Part shown: positions 54,689 to 64,000 of the stretch, piece by piece
Numbering within the stretch: position 1 is the stretch's first letter
Layout: the number at the start of each line of letters is the position of its first letter
Assembly (NCBI RefSeq): GCF_015240255.1
Contig: NZ_CP061205.1
Span: 3,086,501 to 3,150,500 of the forward strand
Direction of reading: 5' to 3'
DNA: 64,000 nt
DNA from: Kordiimonas pumila
GTDB lineage: Bacteria > Pseudomonadota > Alphaproteobacteria > Sphingomonadales > Kordiimonadaceae
Notes under the pieces: model-generated
The model's database searches: none
Told to the model about the DNA's origin: nothing
The model's input: only the letters and a program-made list of their open reading frames with translations
Program-made: the position numbers and the translations under genes

Positions 54689-55617
54689 TCTACCTCTCCT
54701 GTAAGGCTAGCACCAATACGCTGGATTTCCCACTCCAGCTCAATTCCGCAATTTTCTTTCACCAAGCGCCGCACTGTTTCGCCGAGCTCTTCAATATCAG
54801 CGGCGGTTGCATCACCCGTATTAATCAAAAAATTGCAATGTTTTTCAGAAACCTGAGCACCACCAATGCGCATACCGCGACATCCAGCAGCATCAATCAG
54901 CTCCCATGCTTTATATCCCTCTGGATTTTTAAAAGTGCTACCGCCTGTACGGGTGCCAAGCGGCTGCGTTTCGCCCCGCGTAGCGTTAATTTCTTCCATC
55001 CGGGCTTTTATGGCGGCGGGTTCACCAATTTGAGCTTGGAAAGAGGCACTCAGGAAAATCATCGTGTCATCAATTTTGCACTGACGATAAGAAAACTTGA
55101 AATCTTGTGCGGTAAATTCATGAATATGTCCGTACCGGTCAACAGCATGGGCATGCTGTAGAACCTCAGAGACTTCTTGGCCATAAGCGCCAGCATTCAT
55201 CCTCAAGGCTCCGCCGACTGTACCAGGAACCCCGATTAAAAACTCCAGCCCAGTAAGGCCTCCACGAGCAGAGGCTTTTGCCACATGTACATCAACTGCG
55301 GCAGCGCCTGCTTTTACTATATCACCTCTAATTCTTATATCAGCAAAAGCGCGCCCCAAGCGGATAACAACACCACTAACACCGCCGTCTCTTACCAACA
55401 GGTTTGAACCTACACCAATAACCGTAAGCGGTATGAACCCCGGTATGCGCCTTAAAAAAGCAACAAGATCAGCTTCATCTGCAGGTTCAAATAAAACCTG
55501 CGCTGGCCCGCCAGTTCTAAACCAGCTAAGTCTTGCTAAGCTTGCATTTTCAACAATCCGTCCACGTACATGAGGTAAGTGGTCCAGAAAATCTGGATGG
55601 GAAAATTGCACAGTCAT
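54685..55617 (-). CDS. murB: UDP-N-acetylenolpyruvoylglucosamine reductase
   Basis: An FAD enzyme that reduces UDP-GlcNAc-enolpyruvate to UDP-MurNAc with NADPH. 310 residues. [18 protein letters not shown] and [23 protein letters not shown] bind [28 protein letters not shown] and TGGSTFKNP are conserved (the Ser is the proton donor region), and [15 protein letters not shown] carries the C-terminal active Glu. Start and stop overlap neighbours (ATGA with murC, GTGA with ftsQ). Confidence 0.97.
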   Translation of the reverse strand: MTVQFSHPDFLDHLPHVRGRIVENASLARLSWFRTGGPAQVLFEPADEADLVAFLRRIPGFIPLTVIGVGSNLLVRDGGVSGVVIRLGRAFADIRIRGDIVKAGAAAVDVHVAKASARGGLTGLEFLIGVPGTVGGALRMNAGAYGQEVSEVLQHAHAVDRYGHIHEFTAQDFKFSYRQCKIDDTMIFLSASFQAQIGEPAAIKARMEEINATRGETQPLGTRTGGSTFKNPEGYKAWELIDAAGCRGMRIGGAQVSEKHCNFLINTGDATAADIEELGETVRRLVKENCGIELEWEIQRIGASLTGEVE

Positions 55618-57029
55618 TTGTCTGTCCTTAAAGATTGTAGTTCATCCGGCAGGTCATACGCCCATTTTGAAATCGAGCCTGCACCCAGACAAACTATAAT
55701 ATCGCCCCTTTTTGCGTGTTTATTGACGGCGCATGCCAAATCAGCCTGCCCGTTTATTGTGTCAACAATACGGTGCCCATGAGCCCGTATGCCTGCCGCT
55801 AAACTTTCATGTGAAATACCCTCAATCGGGTTTTCACCAGCTTCATATACTGGTGCTACGACAACAGTATCTGCATCATTAAAACAGGTGCAAAATTCTT
55901 CGAACAAACTATGGAGCCGTGTATATCTATGAGGCTGAACTACAGCGATGACTTTACCATCAAAAGATTCACGCGCAGCCTTTAAAACCGCGGATATTTC
56001 AACCGGGTGGTGCCCGTAATCATCTATCACTGTGATGCCGTCAACTTCACCGGTTTTTGTAAAACGCCGTTTAACGCCGCTAAAGGATAAAAACGCCTTC
56101 CGTAATATGGCGTCTGAAATATCCATTTCCAAACCTACTGCAATAGCAGCAAGGGCATTTTGAACATTATGTGTACCGGGCATAGGCAGGCAAATTTGTT
56201 CAATTCGCCGAACTTCAGTAGTTTTCCTATCACGAACATCTACATCAAAGCTCACAACGCCAGACGCTGAATGCATATTCACTGCACGAATGTCTGCTTG
56301 TGCAGAAAGTCCATACGTAACAAATTTTCGGTCATGAATATGACTAATCAAACCCTGAACTTCAGGGTGATCAATGCAAAGCACGGAGGTGCCATAAAAA
56401 GGCACTCGCTCTAAAAATGTTTTAAAGGCTGCTTTTTCAGCCTCGAATGTGCCGTAAAAATCAAGATGCTCAGGATCAAGATTTGTAACTACCGCTATCG
56501 TCGCCGGTAGTTTTACAAAAGTTCCATCTGACTCGTCTGCTTCAACAACCATCCAAGCACCTTCACCGAGGCGAGCATTCGTACCATAACTGTTAATAAT
56601 GCCCCCATTAATCACAGTTGGATCTATCCCTGCTGTTTCAAGCACTACAGCGACCATTGATGTGGTTGTTGTTTTTCCGTGGGTTCCCGCAACCGACACG
56701 CACCACTTAAGCCGCATGAGTTCCGCCAGCATTTCAGCCCGGCGAACAACCGGCAAGCCACGCTTACGTGCCTCCATAAGTTCTGGGTTATTATTTTTAA
56801 TGGCCGTAGACACAACTACAACACTAGCACCGTCAAGGTTATCTGCCTTTTGTTCTATAAAAACAGAAATACCCATTTCTTTTAAACGGGTAACGTTTGC
56901 ATTTTCGCTAATATCAGACCCTTGCACACGATAACCAAGATTGAACATCACTTCGGCAATGCCCGACATACCGATGCCACCGATCCCTGAAAAATGCACC
57001 ATACCTATATCAAACGGGATAGACTTCAT
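55614..57029 (-). CDS. murC: UDP-N-acetylmuramate-L-alanine ligase
   Basis: Adds the first amino acid of the peptidoglycan stem peptide. 471 residues from the ATG at 57029, which overlaps the murG stop (ATGA) with GGGGAAGAG upstream; the TTG at 57050 is rejected. [28 protein letters not shown] binds [17 protein letters not shown] is the P-loop; EADESDGTF and [12 protein letters not shown] are conserved Mur-ligase motifs. Confidence 0.97.
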   Translation of the reverse strand: MKSIPFDIGMVHFSGIGGIGMSGIAEVMFNLGYRVQGSDISENANVTRLKEMGISVFIEQKADNLDGASVVVVSTAIKNNNPELMEARKRGLPVVRRAEMLAELMRLKWCVSVAGTHGKTTTTSMVAVVLETAGIDPTVINGGIINSYGTNARLGEGAWMVVEADESDGTFVKLPATIAVVTNLDPEHLDFYGTFEAEKAAFKTFLERVPFYGTSVLCIDHPEVQGLISHIHDRKFVTYGLSAQADIRAVNMHSASGVVSFDVDVRDRKTTEVRRIEQICLPMPGTHNVQNALAAIAVGLEMDISDAILRKAFLSFSGVKRRFTKTGEVDGITVIDDYGHHPVEISAVLKAARESFDGKVIAVVQPHRYTRLHSLFEEFCTCFNDADTVVVAPVYEAGENPIEGISHESLAAGIRAHGHRIVDTINGQADLACAVNKHAKRGDIIVCLGAGSISKWAYDLPDELQSLRTDK

Positions 57030-58132
57030 GGTAACTCTTCCCCGTCGCAAACATGCATAATCAGCGTTGTTAAATCCTCCGCTGCCCCAAGGTTTGCAAT
57101 CTCTCTCATAGCATCAGAGCCGTCACGCAGCCCGCCCGTATATTCAAACATACCTTCCAGCTTTTCCCTTAAAGCCTCGATTGTAAATTCAGATTCTTTC
57201 ATAAGCCATGCACCACCGGCATCTGCCATAATTTTGGCATTCATCATTTGGTGGTCATCAGCGGCAATAGCCAGTGGCACCAAAATAGCAGGCCTGCCCA
57301 TAGCCATCAATTCGGCAAGCGTTGATGCACCTGAACGTGAAATAACTAAATGTGTACGCAGCAACACCGCTCCCACATCGTTAAAATACGAAGAAACTAC
57401 AGCCTTAATACCCGCTTCATTATATACAGCACGAACTCTGTCTATATCTTCTGGCCGAGCCTGATGTGCTACTTCAACCCGGCCCCTATTCTCTTCAGAA
57501 AGAGTGGCAAGCGCATATGGCACAACATCTGACAGTATGCGGGCGCCTTGACTACCACCAATCACAAACAAGCGGATATCGCCGAAGCCAAAAGGTACTG
57601 CATAAGCAATATTTGCGAGCTTTGCTATCAACCTTCTAACCGGATTACCGGTCATGATAACTTTTGTGCCCTGTGGAATTTTTGTAGTTTCTTCAAATGT
57701 TAACGCCACAAACAAAGCATCTTTTGCCATCATGCGGTTTACCCGCCCCAACACCGCATTTTGTTCATGAAGCACATAAGGAATAGAAAGATTTTTTGCC
57801 GCCATTACAGCAGGCAACGATGGATAACCACCAAAACCAACAACTACAGTAGGCCTTATTTTCGAGAACATACTACGCACTTGTAAAAAGCTCAAAGCCA
57901 GACTGATTGCGGACTTAACTTTACCCCAAAGCCCCCCACCCATATGGCTAGAGGCTTTCAGTACCGTTTTCTCCATACCCTTAAAAGCATTTTCAATCGC
58001 ATCACCACGCTTGTCGGTAATGATCGAAACCTGATAACCCCGCTCATTCAAAATCTCGGCAACAGCTTCAGCGGGCATCATGTGCCCGCCAGTACCACCA
58101 GCTGCCAGAATGATATGCGGCGCCTTCATCAT
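57026..58132 (-). CDS. murG: UDP-GlcNAc:lipid I GlcNAc transferase
   Basis: Transfers GlcNAc to lipid I at the inner face of the membrane, giving lipid II. 368 residues. [19 protein letters not shown] (first G loop), [41 protein letters not shown] (second G loop) and [25 protein letters not shown] are family hallmarks. It overlaps ftsW by 4 bases. Two ATG codons in a row; either may be used. Confidence 0.97.
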   Translation of the reverse strand: MMKAPHIILAAGGTGGHMMPAEAVAEILNERGYQVSIITDKRGDAIENAFKGMEKTVLKASSHMGGGLWGKVKSAISLALSFLQVRSMFSKIRPTVVVGFGGYPSLPAVMAAKNLSIPYVLHEQNAVLGRVNRMMAKDALFVALTFEETTKIPQGTKVIMTGNPVRRLIAKLANIAYAVPFGFGDIRLFVIGGSQGARILSDVVPYALATLSEENRGRVEVAHQARPEDIDRVRAVYNEAGIKAVVSSYFNDVGAVLLRTHLVISRSGASTLAELMAMGRPAILVPLAIAADDHQMMNAKIMADAGGAWLMKESEFTIEALREKLEGMFEYTGGLRDGSDAMREIANLGAAEDLTTLIMHVCDGEELP

Positions 58133-59280
58133 TCAGCCGCCTTCCAGCCGAGAGGGTCAGACCACGGGGTAATAAACCGGTTTCGACGAGTAAGGGCAAG
58201 TACCATTCCCATGCCGATAGCTAGTGCAAGCATGGATGATCCCCCATAAGAAATAAAAGGAAGCGTCATACCCTTTGATGGTAATAAGGCGAGATTTACA
58301 CCAATATTAATAAGCGTTTGTATACCAAACTGCATAATAAGCCCTGCTGCGGCTAACATTCTGAACGGATTTTCTTCGTGCATTAAATGTGCCAAGCCGC
58401 GAATTACAATTCCTGCAAACAATAGTAGTAGCATTACACCCGCAACTGAACCAAATTCTTCACCAACCACCGCAAAAATATAATCTGTATGCGCATCAGG
58501 CAGACCCAGCTTCACTGCACCTTCGCCCGGCCCTTTACCAAATAAGCCGCCAGACCCAAAAGCTTCCATAGCTTTATCGACCTGATACGTATCGCCGCTT
58601 GCAGGGTTTATAAATCGGTCAATACGGCTGGCAACATGCGGCAAAGTAGCATATCCAATCCCAATACCAAGTAATCCCATTCCTCCCGCAACGCCAAGCC
58701 ATGTGAGAGGAAGTCCGGCAAGAGCCATTTGGGCAATCCAAACTGTACTAACCAAAATAGTTTGGCCAAAATCAGGCTGCAATATGAGCATGAAAACAAC
58801 CAGAAGGAAAAGGCCGCCCGCCACTTGTTTTGCTGGTATTTTTTCACCGCGTAAGTCAGCCGACAAAATCCACGCAGTAGTTACAATAAAAAACGGCTTT
58901 AAAAACTCACTTGGCTGTAGGGTGAAACTACCTATTTGTAGCCAGCGAGTGGCACCTTTTATTTCTGGGCCAATCCATAATGTTAGCGCCATCAGCACAA
59001 GCGTTATAGGCAAACCAATAACGGCCAATCGCCGAACGAAGTTGCCACTCATCATTGATATTGTGATAATTGAAATAAGAGAAAGCCCGAGAAATAATCC
59101 CTGTTTTTTTACAAAATGCATAGAATCAAGGCCCAAACGCTCAGCTACAGCGGGGCTAGCAGTGAGCGCCAACCAAAGGCCTAACACAATTAAAATAACA
59201 ATAAGGATTAACATCCAGCGGTCAACGGTCCACCACCACCGGGAAAGAAGGCTGTTATCGTTTCTGGAAAAGGCAATCAT
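58129..59280 (-). CDS. ftsW: Peptidoglycan polymerase FtsW
   Basis: A SEDS-family glycosyltransferase that polymerises lipid II at the septum. 383 residues, about ten membrane helices. RWLQIGSFTLQPSEFLKPFFIVTTAWIL, LLQPDFGQTILVS, EFGSVAGVMLLLLFAGIVIRG and LALLPSKGMTLPFISYGGSSMLA are the conserved blocks, including the catalytic Asp in PDFGQ. A soluble N-terminal tail of about 20 residues precedes TM1. It overlaps murD and murG by 4 bases each. Confidence 0.97.
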   Translation of the reverse strand: MIAFSRNDNSLLSRWWWTVDRWMLILIVILIVLGLWLALTASPAVAERLGLDSMHFVKKQGLFLGLSLISIITISMMSGNFVRRLAVIGLPITLVLMALTLWIGPEIKGATRWLQIGSFTLQPSEFLKPFFIVTTAWILSADLRGEKIPAKQVAGGLFLLVVFMLILQPDFGQTILVSTVWIAQMALAGLPLTWLGVAGGMGLLGIGIGYATLPHVASRIDRFINPASGDTYQVDKAMEAFGSGGLFGKGPGEGAVKLGLPDAHTDYIFAVVGEEFGSVAGVMLLLLFAGIVIRGLAHLMHEENPFRMLAAAGLIMQFGIQTLINIGVNLALLPSKGMTLPFISYGGSSMLALAIGMGMVLALTRRNRFITPWSDPLGWKAAE

Positions 59281-60641
59281 TTCACAGCACCTTCTAATGT
59301 CTGCACCATTTCACGAAACACACCTCCACGGTGTTCAAAATCTTTGAACTGATCAAAAGCTGTACAAGCGGGAGATAGTAAAACCGTATCACCCTCTACT
59401 GCATCATGCGCGGCAGCATGAAACGCATCAGCCATGGTTTCGTATACCTCATGAGGAACACTACCCCCCAAATCTTGCTGAAAAAGCGAAGCTGCTGCGC
59501 CGTTAAAATATGCTTTTTTAACGGACCCCATCATGGGCTTTAGGTGAACAAAGCTAGTTTCTTTTGCTTTCCCCCCCGCTATCCAGCGAATATTTTTAAA
59601 AGCAGTTAACGCCCGCATTGCGGCATCACTATTCGTGGCTTTAGAATCATTAACAAACCGAACACCCTTCAGCGTCGCAATAATTTCCTGCCGATGAACA
59701 AGCCCAGGAAAGCTAGAAAGAGCACTTAATATTTTGTCTGGAGCAAAGCCCATGTGCTTAATAGCGGCATACGCTGCCGCCGCATTTTGCCAATTATGGC
59801 TACCTTGCAAAGCTTTTGCGTCTTTTAAATTACCAACTACCAGTTGGTCACCTTTGGTATCGTCATAGAGAATACCGTCCAGCACATACACTCCGCCTTT
59901 AATATAGCGTTTCACAGAAACAGGAATAACCAGTTGGTCAAGTGTTGCGGCGAGCTTCGCCCCACTTTCATCATCAACCCCAATGATCGCAACGCCCTTT
60001 TTAGTTTTTTGCATTCCAAAAAGTTTAGCCTTGGCGTCCACATAATTTTCAAAGCTTCCATGCCGGTCCAAGTGATCAGGGGTTACATTCAAAAGAATAG
60101 CAATGTCAGCTTTAAAACTCTGTGTCAGGTCTAATTGAAAAGAGGATAGCTCCAGCACATACACACCCTTTTCAGGAAGCGGATTAAGGGCCAGAACCCC
60201 TGTGCCAATATTACCACCAATGACACACGGCAATCTGAGCATATCGACAATATGACCGATAAGAGCTGTGGTTGTTGATTTACCATTCGTGCCCGTAATC
60301 GCAACGACAGTGTGGTTTGCTAGTGTCTTGCGTGCAGACTGAAAAATATCAATATCACTAATCAGTGGGATATGCGCTGCCAGTGCCTTCCGCACTAGTT
60401 TATGCGGCTCAGGAAACTCAAGAGGCACACCAGGTGCAAGCATAAGGGCATCTAATTCTGAGAAATCAGCCTCGTACAGATCATGCGCTACAGCGCCCAC
60501 TGCTACACAGCTTTCAGGCTTGTCGTCCCATGCCCAAACACGCGCGCCGGATGCGACCAGAGAATGCACCGCTGCCACGCCAGTACGCGCAAGGCCAAAT
60601 ACCCCAATAGTTTTCCCTTGATATGATGGAGCAGTGATCAT
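59277..60641 (-). CDS. murD: UDP-N-acetylmuramoyl-L-alanine-D-glutamate ligase
   Basis: Adds D-glutamate to the stem peptide. 454 residues. GVFGLARTGVAAVHSL at the N-terminus, P-loop AITGTNGKSTTTALIGH, LELSSFQLD, NVTPDHLDRHGSFENYVDAKAKLF, NDSKATNSDAAMRAL and ACTAFDQFKDFEHRGGVF are the classical Mur-ligase blocks. GAGGTGATGT precedes the ATG; it starts 3 bases after mraY. Confidence 0.97.
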   Translation of the reverse strand: MITAPSYQGKTIGVFGLARTGVAAVHSLVASGARVWAWDDKPESCVAVGAVAHDLYEADFSELDALMLAPGVPLEFPEPHKLVRKALAAHIPLISDIDIFQSARKTLANHTVVAITGTNGKSTTTALIGHIVDMLRLPCVIGGNIGTGVLALNPLPEKGVYVLELSSFQLDLTQSFKADIAILLNVTPDHLDRHGSFENYVDAKAKLFGMQKTKKGVAIIGVDDESGAKLAATLDQLVIPVSVKRYIKGGVYVLDGILYDDTKGDQLVVGNLKDAKALQGSHNWQNAAAAYAAIKHMGFAPDKILSALSSFPGLVHRQEIIATLKGVRFVNDSKATNSDAAMRALTAFKNIRWIAGGKAKETSFVHLKPMMGSVKKAYFNGAAASLFQQDLGGSVPHEVYETMADAFHAAAHDAVEGDTVLLSPACTAFDQFKDFEHRGGVFREMVQTLEGAVK

Positions 60642-60644
60642 ACA

Positions 60645-61709
60645 TCACCTCAACTTCAGGGTGGCAAGGCCAGCAAGCGCCAGAATAACAGCAATAATCC
60701 AGAAACGAATAACGATTGTGGGTTCTGCCCAACCTTTTTGCTCATAGTGGTGATGGAGGGGCGCCATTCTAAACACACGCTTGCCAGTGAGTTTGAAGGA
60801 AAGCACCTGCACAATAACTGATATTGTCTCCAACCAAAACAGGCCACCAATTATACCCAGCACAATCTCATGCTTGGTGATAACAGCCATTGTGCCAAGA
60901 GCGCCACCGAGGGCAAGCGAGCCTGTATCCCCCATAAACACCATGGCAGGCGGCGCATTAAACCACAGAAACCCTAAGCCTGCCCCTATAATGGCACCAC
61001 ACAAAACGGCTAGTTCACCTGTGCCTGCAACATAATGCACACCAAGGTAACTGGTATAGGTTGCACTCCCCACAAGATAAGCAATAAGACCAAATGCACC
61101 GGCAGCTATCATAACCGGCACAATCGCAAGGCCATCAAGGCCATCTGTCAGGTTTACTGCATTGCCAGCCCATACCATAACAAGCATTGCAAAAGGCAAA
61201 TAAAAGATACCAAATGTTAGCAGAAAGTCCTTTAAAAACGGCACAGCAAGAGTTGGACCCGTTAACGATGATATCCACCAAGCGGCAATCAAACCAATAG
61301 CAAGTTCAAGCACAAACTTCAGCCTGCCCGGCACGCCTCTAGGGGAAACTTTTGTAACTTTTAAATAATCGTCTGCAAAACCAATAACGCCAAAGCCTAA
61401 CGTTACAAAAAGAACAATCCAGACATATGGGTTAGAGAGATTCGCCCATAAAAGTGTCGCCACAAATAAACCAAGCAAAATCATAAAACCGCCCATGGTG
61501 GGCGTACCAGCTTTAGAAACAATATGGCTTTGAGGGCCATCTTCCCTTATGGGCTGGCCTTTTTTCTGTTTGCTTTTCAACCACCTAATAATCATAGGGC
61601 CAAAAACAAAGCATATAACCATGGCTGTCAAAACAGCCCCGCCAGTACGAAATGTCAGGTACCGGAAGAGATTAAATATTCCACCATATTCAGCCAGCAA
61701 ATAAAACAT
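60645..61709 (-). CDS. mraY: Phospho-MurNAc-pentapeptide transferase
   Basis: Moves phospho-MurNAc-pentapeptide to undecaprenyl phosphate, forming lipid I. 354 residues from ATG 61709, placed by GGTAGGGAG upstream; the GTG at 61730 lies inside murF. Ten membrane helices; [25 protein letters not shown] (the DD motif), [13 protein letters not shown] (the NxxxLTDGxDGL motif) and [12 protein letters not shown] (the HHH loop) are diagnostic. Confidence 0.98.
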   Translation of the reverse strand: MFYLLAEYGGIFNLFRYLTFRTGGAVLTAMVICFVFGPMIIRWLKSKQKKGQPIREDGPQSHIVSKAGTPTMGGFMILLGLFVATLLWANLSNPYVWIVLFVTLGFGVIGFADDYLKVTKVSPRGVPGRLKFVLELAIGLIAAWWISSLTGPTLAVPFLKDFLLTFGIFYLPFAMLVMVWAGNAVNLTDGLDGLAIVPVMIAAGAFGLIAYLVGSATYTSYLGVHYVAGTGELAVLCGAIIGAGLGFLWFNAPPAMVFMGDTGSLALGGALGTMAVITKHEIVLGIIGGLFWLETISVIVQVLSFKLTGKRVFRMAPLHHHYEQKGWAEPTIVIRFWIIAVILALAGLATLKLR

Positions 61710-61719
61710 ATATAACTCC

Positions 61720-63153
61720 CTACCAGCCACCGGCTTGCATGAATGGCGTGGTGGTATCGGCTTTGCTCTGCTGCAAAAGCCCCGCTACCACATCACCAAG
61801 CCGCGCACTATTTGCGCCTTTAATCATAATGGAATCTCCGGGAACAAGACGTTCCCAAAGCCTTTCAGCCACATTTTCTTTCAGAGGCCAATTTTCTGTG
61901 CGGATGCCAGCTTCCCGACCAACCGCCGCCATATGGTCCCCAAATGCAATGACCCTATCTACACCGAACTCTTTCAGGTCCGATACCAGCGACATATGAA
62001 TATCCGCAGACTTGTCACCAAGCTCCTGCATATCGGCAAGCACAGCGATACGGCGTCCTTCACCGCAGACAGGAGATAGGCGAAGCCTTCTAAGCGCAGC
62101 ACGAATACTAAGAGGGCTTGCATTATAACTATCATCCAAGATGGTAATATTATCATCGCCGTATGCCAGAGTGTAAGTACGACCCCTGCCAGGTTCAGCT
62201 TCCAAGGATGCAAGCGTAATAGCGGCTTGCCCCAAATCAGCGTCAAGGGCTTGTACTGTGGCAAGAACAAGTAAGCTATTTAGCACCCACTCCCTTCCCG
62301 GCTGGGCTATTTTATAGGTAACAGGAACACCTGATACATCAGCTGTTAGGCATGTACAATCATGCCGTTCTGTCATACGACGCGGGCTAACATCTGCCGG
62401 ACTTTCTGCGGATACAGTTATTACCCGAACGCCACGACTAATTGCATAATCACAAATTTTAGCCGCATGCGGGTTATCAATCCCAACAATGGCTATGCCG
62501 CCATCTTGCAGGGTATCAATAATGCTAATTTTTTCGTCCACAATGGCATCTTCATTTTCAAAGTTACCAACATGAGCAGAACCAATAGTCGTCAGCACCA
62601 CTATATTGGGCGCTATCAGGTTACCACCCTCTAGAATTTCGCCCGGCCTATTCATACCCACTTCAAAAACGCCGTACTGGCTACTACGTGGCATGCGCGC
62701 CAATGATAAAGGAATACCAGTGTAATTATTAAAACTGCGGATACTTGAATGTGTTTTCTCGCTAGGCTGTAATGACTTTCGCAGAGCTTGAACAACACTT
62801 GTTTTACCGACACTACCCGTTACAGCCACAATTTTGGCGGGCACCCGCTTACGCGCCGCCGTAGCCAGCTCCCTCATGGCTTCAACCGTATCCTGCACAT
62901 AGATAAGGCGGCTATCAGCGCTATCAACCCCTTCAGGTGTACGTGAAACGAGTGCTGACACAGCACCTTGTGCAAATGCACCAAGAACGTGCTGGTGACC
63001 ATCACTTGAACTGCCTTTTAAAGCAATAAACAAATCACCTGAAACCACATCCCTACTATCTATTTGCACACCATCTGCATACCAGCCATTTTCTAGGTGG
63101 TTCGCATAAATGGTATTCATTTCTTCGGCTGACCAGAGAGGACTATCAATCAT
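61720..63153 (-). CDS. murF: UDP-MurNAc-tripeptide D-alanyl-D-alanine ligase
   Basis: Adds D-Ala-D-Ala to complete the pentapeptide. 477 residues. The N-terminal [20 protein letters not shown]-loop [41 protein letters not shown] and [15 protein letters not shown] are typical. The ATG overlaps the murE stop (ATGA). It needs D-Ala-D-Ala from a Ddl enzyme encoded outside this window. Confidence 0.97.
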   Translation of the reverse strand: MIDSPLWSAEEMNTIYANHLENGWYADGVQIDSRDVVSGDLFIALKGSSSDGHQHVLGAFAQGAVSALVSRTPEGVDSADSRLIYVQDTVEAMRELATAARKRVPAKIVAVTGSVGKTSVVQALRKSLQPSEKTHSSIRSFNNYTGIPLSLARMPRSSQYGVFEVGMNRPGEILEGGNLIAPNIVVLTTIGSAHVGNFENEDAIVDEKISIIDTLQDGGIAIVGIDNPHAAKICDYAISRGVRVITVSAESPADVSPRRMTERHDCTCLTADVSGVPVTYKIAQPGREWVLNSLLVLATVQALDADLGQAAITLASLEAEPGRGRTYTLAYGDDNITILDDSYNASPLSIRAALRRLRLSPVCGEGRRIAVLADMQELGDKSADIHMSLVSDLKEFGVDRVIAFGDHMAAVGREAGIRTENWPLKENVAERLWERLVPGDSIMIKGANSARLGDVVAGLLQQSKADTTTPFMQAGGW

Positions 63154-64000
63154 ATCCGCCCTCCGTCTTCATTTAAAAGCCGTTTGACAGTTTCAATATC
63201 TGAAAAAGGTAAAACCTGATCGCCAATAATTTGGCCTTCTTCATGGCCTTTGCCCGCGACAACCAACATGTCTCCGGCACTCATTGCAGTAATGGCTGCA
63301 GCAATCGCAGTGGCACGGTCGCCAATTTCAATAGCATTTGGAGTAGTTGCTATAATTTCACTTCTAATAGTAGCCGCATTTTCTGTACGTGGATTATCGT
63401 CAGTTACATACACATAATCCGCCAAAGCTGCCGCAATCATCCCCATTTGGGCGCGCTTACCTTTATCACGGTCACCACCACAGCCAAAAACCGTATGTAA
63501 TTTTGTTGGATTGTGGGCACGTGCCGCTAAGAGAACTGTCTCGAGGCCGTTAGGAGTGTGCGCATAATCTACAAACACGCTGCCACCTTTAGCTGTGTGC
63601 CCCACAAGCTCCATACGTCCAGACACGCCCGCAAGCTTTGATAGTGCATTAAAGCTTTTTTCAGTGTCAGCCCCACTTGCAATAACAAGTCCCGCTGCCA
63701 AAAGGGCGTTTTCAGCCTGAAACCCACCGACAAGTGGTAATTCCACTTCATAAACCTGCTCTTCAAAGGCAAACTTAATAACCTGCCCAGATGGCAACAC
63801 ACATTCGCTGATAATTCTTAAGCCAGCCTTGTCTGACCGGCCTACAGTCAGCTTTCCAAGCCCTCTACCCCAAGCAATATCATCAAGAACAGAGCCCCAT
63901 TTGTTATCGATATTAATAACCGCATAACCACCCGGCCCAAGCAATTCGCCAAATAAACGCGCCTTGGCATAAAAATAACCTTGTTCAGTCTTATGGTAAT
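63150..64000 (-). CDS. murE: UDP-MurNAc-L-Ala-D-Glu-meso-DAP ligase, N-terminus beyond window
   Basis: Adds meso-diaminopimelate to the stem peptide. Only the C-terminal 283 residues are present: the frame stays open to base 64000 and reads YHKTEQGYFYAKARLFGELL just inside the edge, a standard MurE block. DYAHTPNGLETVL, VFGCGGDRDKGKRAQMG and DDNPRTENAATIRSEI follow; the DNPR motif indicates meso-DAP rather than lysine. GKGHEEGQIIGDQVLPFSDIE closes the protein. A complete MurE has about 480-500 residues. Confidence 0.97.
   Translation of the reverse strand, partial: YHKTEQGYFYAKARLFGELLGPGGYAVINIDNKWGSVLDDIAWGRGLGKLTVGRSDKAGLRIISECVLPSGQVIKFAFEEQVYEVELPLVGGFQAENALLAAGLVIASGADTEKSFNALSKLAGVSGRMELVGHTAKGGSVFVDYAHTPNGLETVLLAARAHNPTKLHTVFGCGGDRDKGKRAQMGMIAAALADYVYVTDDNPRTENAATIRSEIIATTPNAIEIGDRATAIAAAITAMSAGDMLVVAGKGHEEGQIIGDQVLPFSDIETVKRLLNEDGGRI

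Noticed and set aside
1-64000. CRISPR array, prophage, insertion sequence, integron or tRNA gene
   Set aside because: No regularly spaced repeats, no transposase or integrase frames, and no cloverleaf-like sequence were seen in the intergenic gaps on reading both strands.

Overview
This 64-kb window looks like a chromosomal core segment of an alphaproteobacterium, probably near Rhodospirillales/Kordiimonadales (inferred from gene order and protein families; no rRNA is present to confirm it). The signs are an RpoH-type sigma factor, the serC-serA-hisZ-purA string, divergent trmN6-like/polyprenyl synthase genes beside sppA, glyQ-glyS-ppdK, ygfZ divergent from pyrC, pal-ybgF-tilS-ftsH-folP-glmM, uvrC-pgsA-moaD-moaE, and a long mur/fts cluster. 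I see no rRNA, tRNA, CRISPR array, transposase, integrase or prophage gene.

Layout. 1-3.6 kb: the 3' part of rpoH, facing a two-gene unit made of a tail-anchored pseudokinase and a small membrane protein. 3.6-9.1 kb: serC-serA-hisZ-purA on the minus strand, with a structured serC leader RNA and an internal terminator between serC and serA. 9.1-14.3 kb: envelope genes of unknown role (an EF-hand lipoprotein, a 1050-residue exported coiled-coil protein, a serine hydrolase). 14.3-23.4 kb: a minus-strand series pal-ybgF-tilS-ftsH-folP-glmM-thiD-hydrolase, joining outer-membrane tethering, tRNA modification, proteolysis, folate, wall-sugar and thiamine functions. 23.5-26.4 kb: LysE-type exporter, pyrC, divergent ygfZ and a 39-residue membrane protein. 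26.4-35.1 kb: trmN6-like, sppA, chorismate mutase, map, glyQ, glyS and ppdK, all minus.

35.2-42.7 kb: polyprenyl diphosphate synthase, a sulfotransferase, a gene-free stretch with three stem-loops, an MBL-fold hydrolase, nadA-nadC, then a GNAT enzyme, an Stf0-like sulfotransferase and an M48 lipoprotein protease. 42.8-50.8 kb: rpmF, a 2-hydroxyacid dehydrogenase, a CaCA antiporter, a pteridine-reductase-like SDR with folB, uvrC, pgsA, moaD, moaE and a SIMPL protein. 50.8-64.0 kb: the division and cell-wall cluster in transcription order murE (cut by the window edge), murF, mraY, murD, ftsW, murG, murC, murB, ftsQ, ftsA, ftsZ, with many 4-base stop/start overlaps and a terminator after ftsZ.

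Most genes are housekeeping. The best candidates for something less described are the pseudokinase/membrane-protein pair (858-3440), the 1050-residue exported protein (9807-12959), the serC leader (8956-9070), the three-hairpin region at 37.5 kb, and an abrupt low-GC patch inside glyS. Nothing here is a clear new defence or mobile system. Where an upstream start was doubtful I moved it using Shine-Dalgarno sites and overlaps with neighbouring stops; these choices are stated in the entries.
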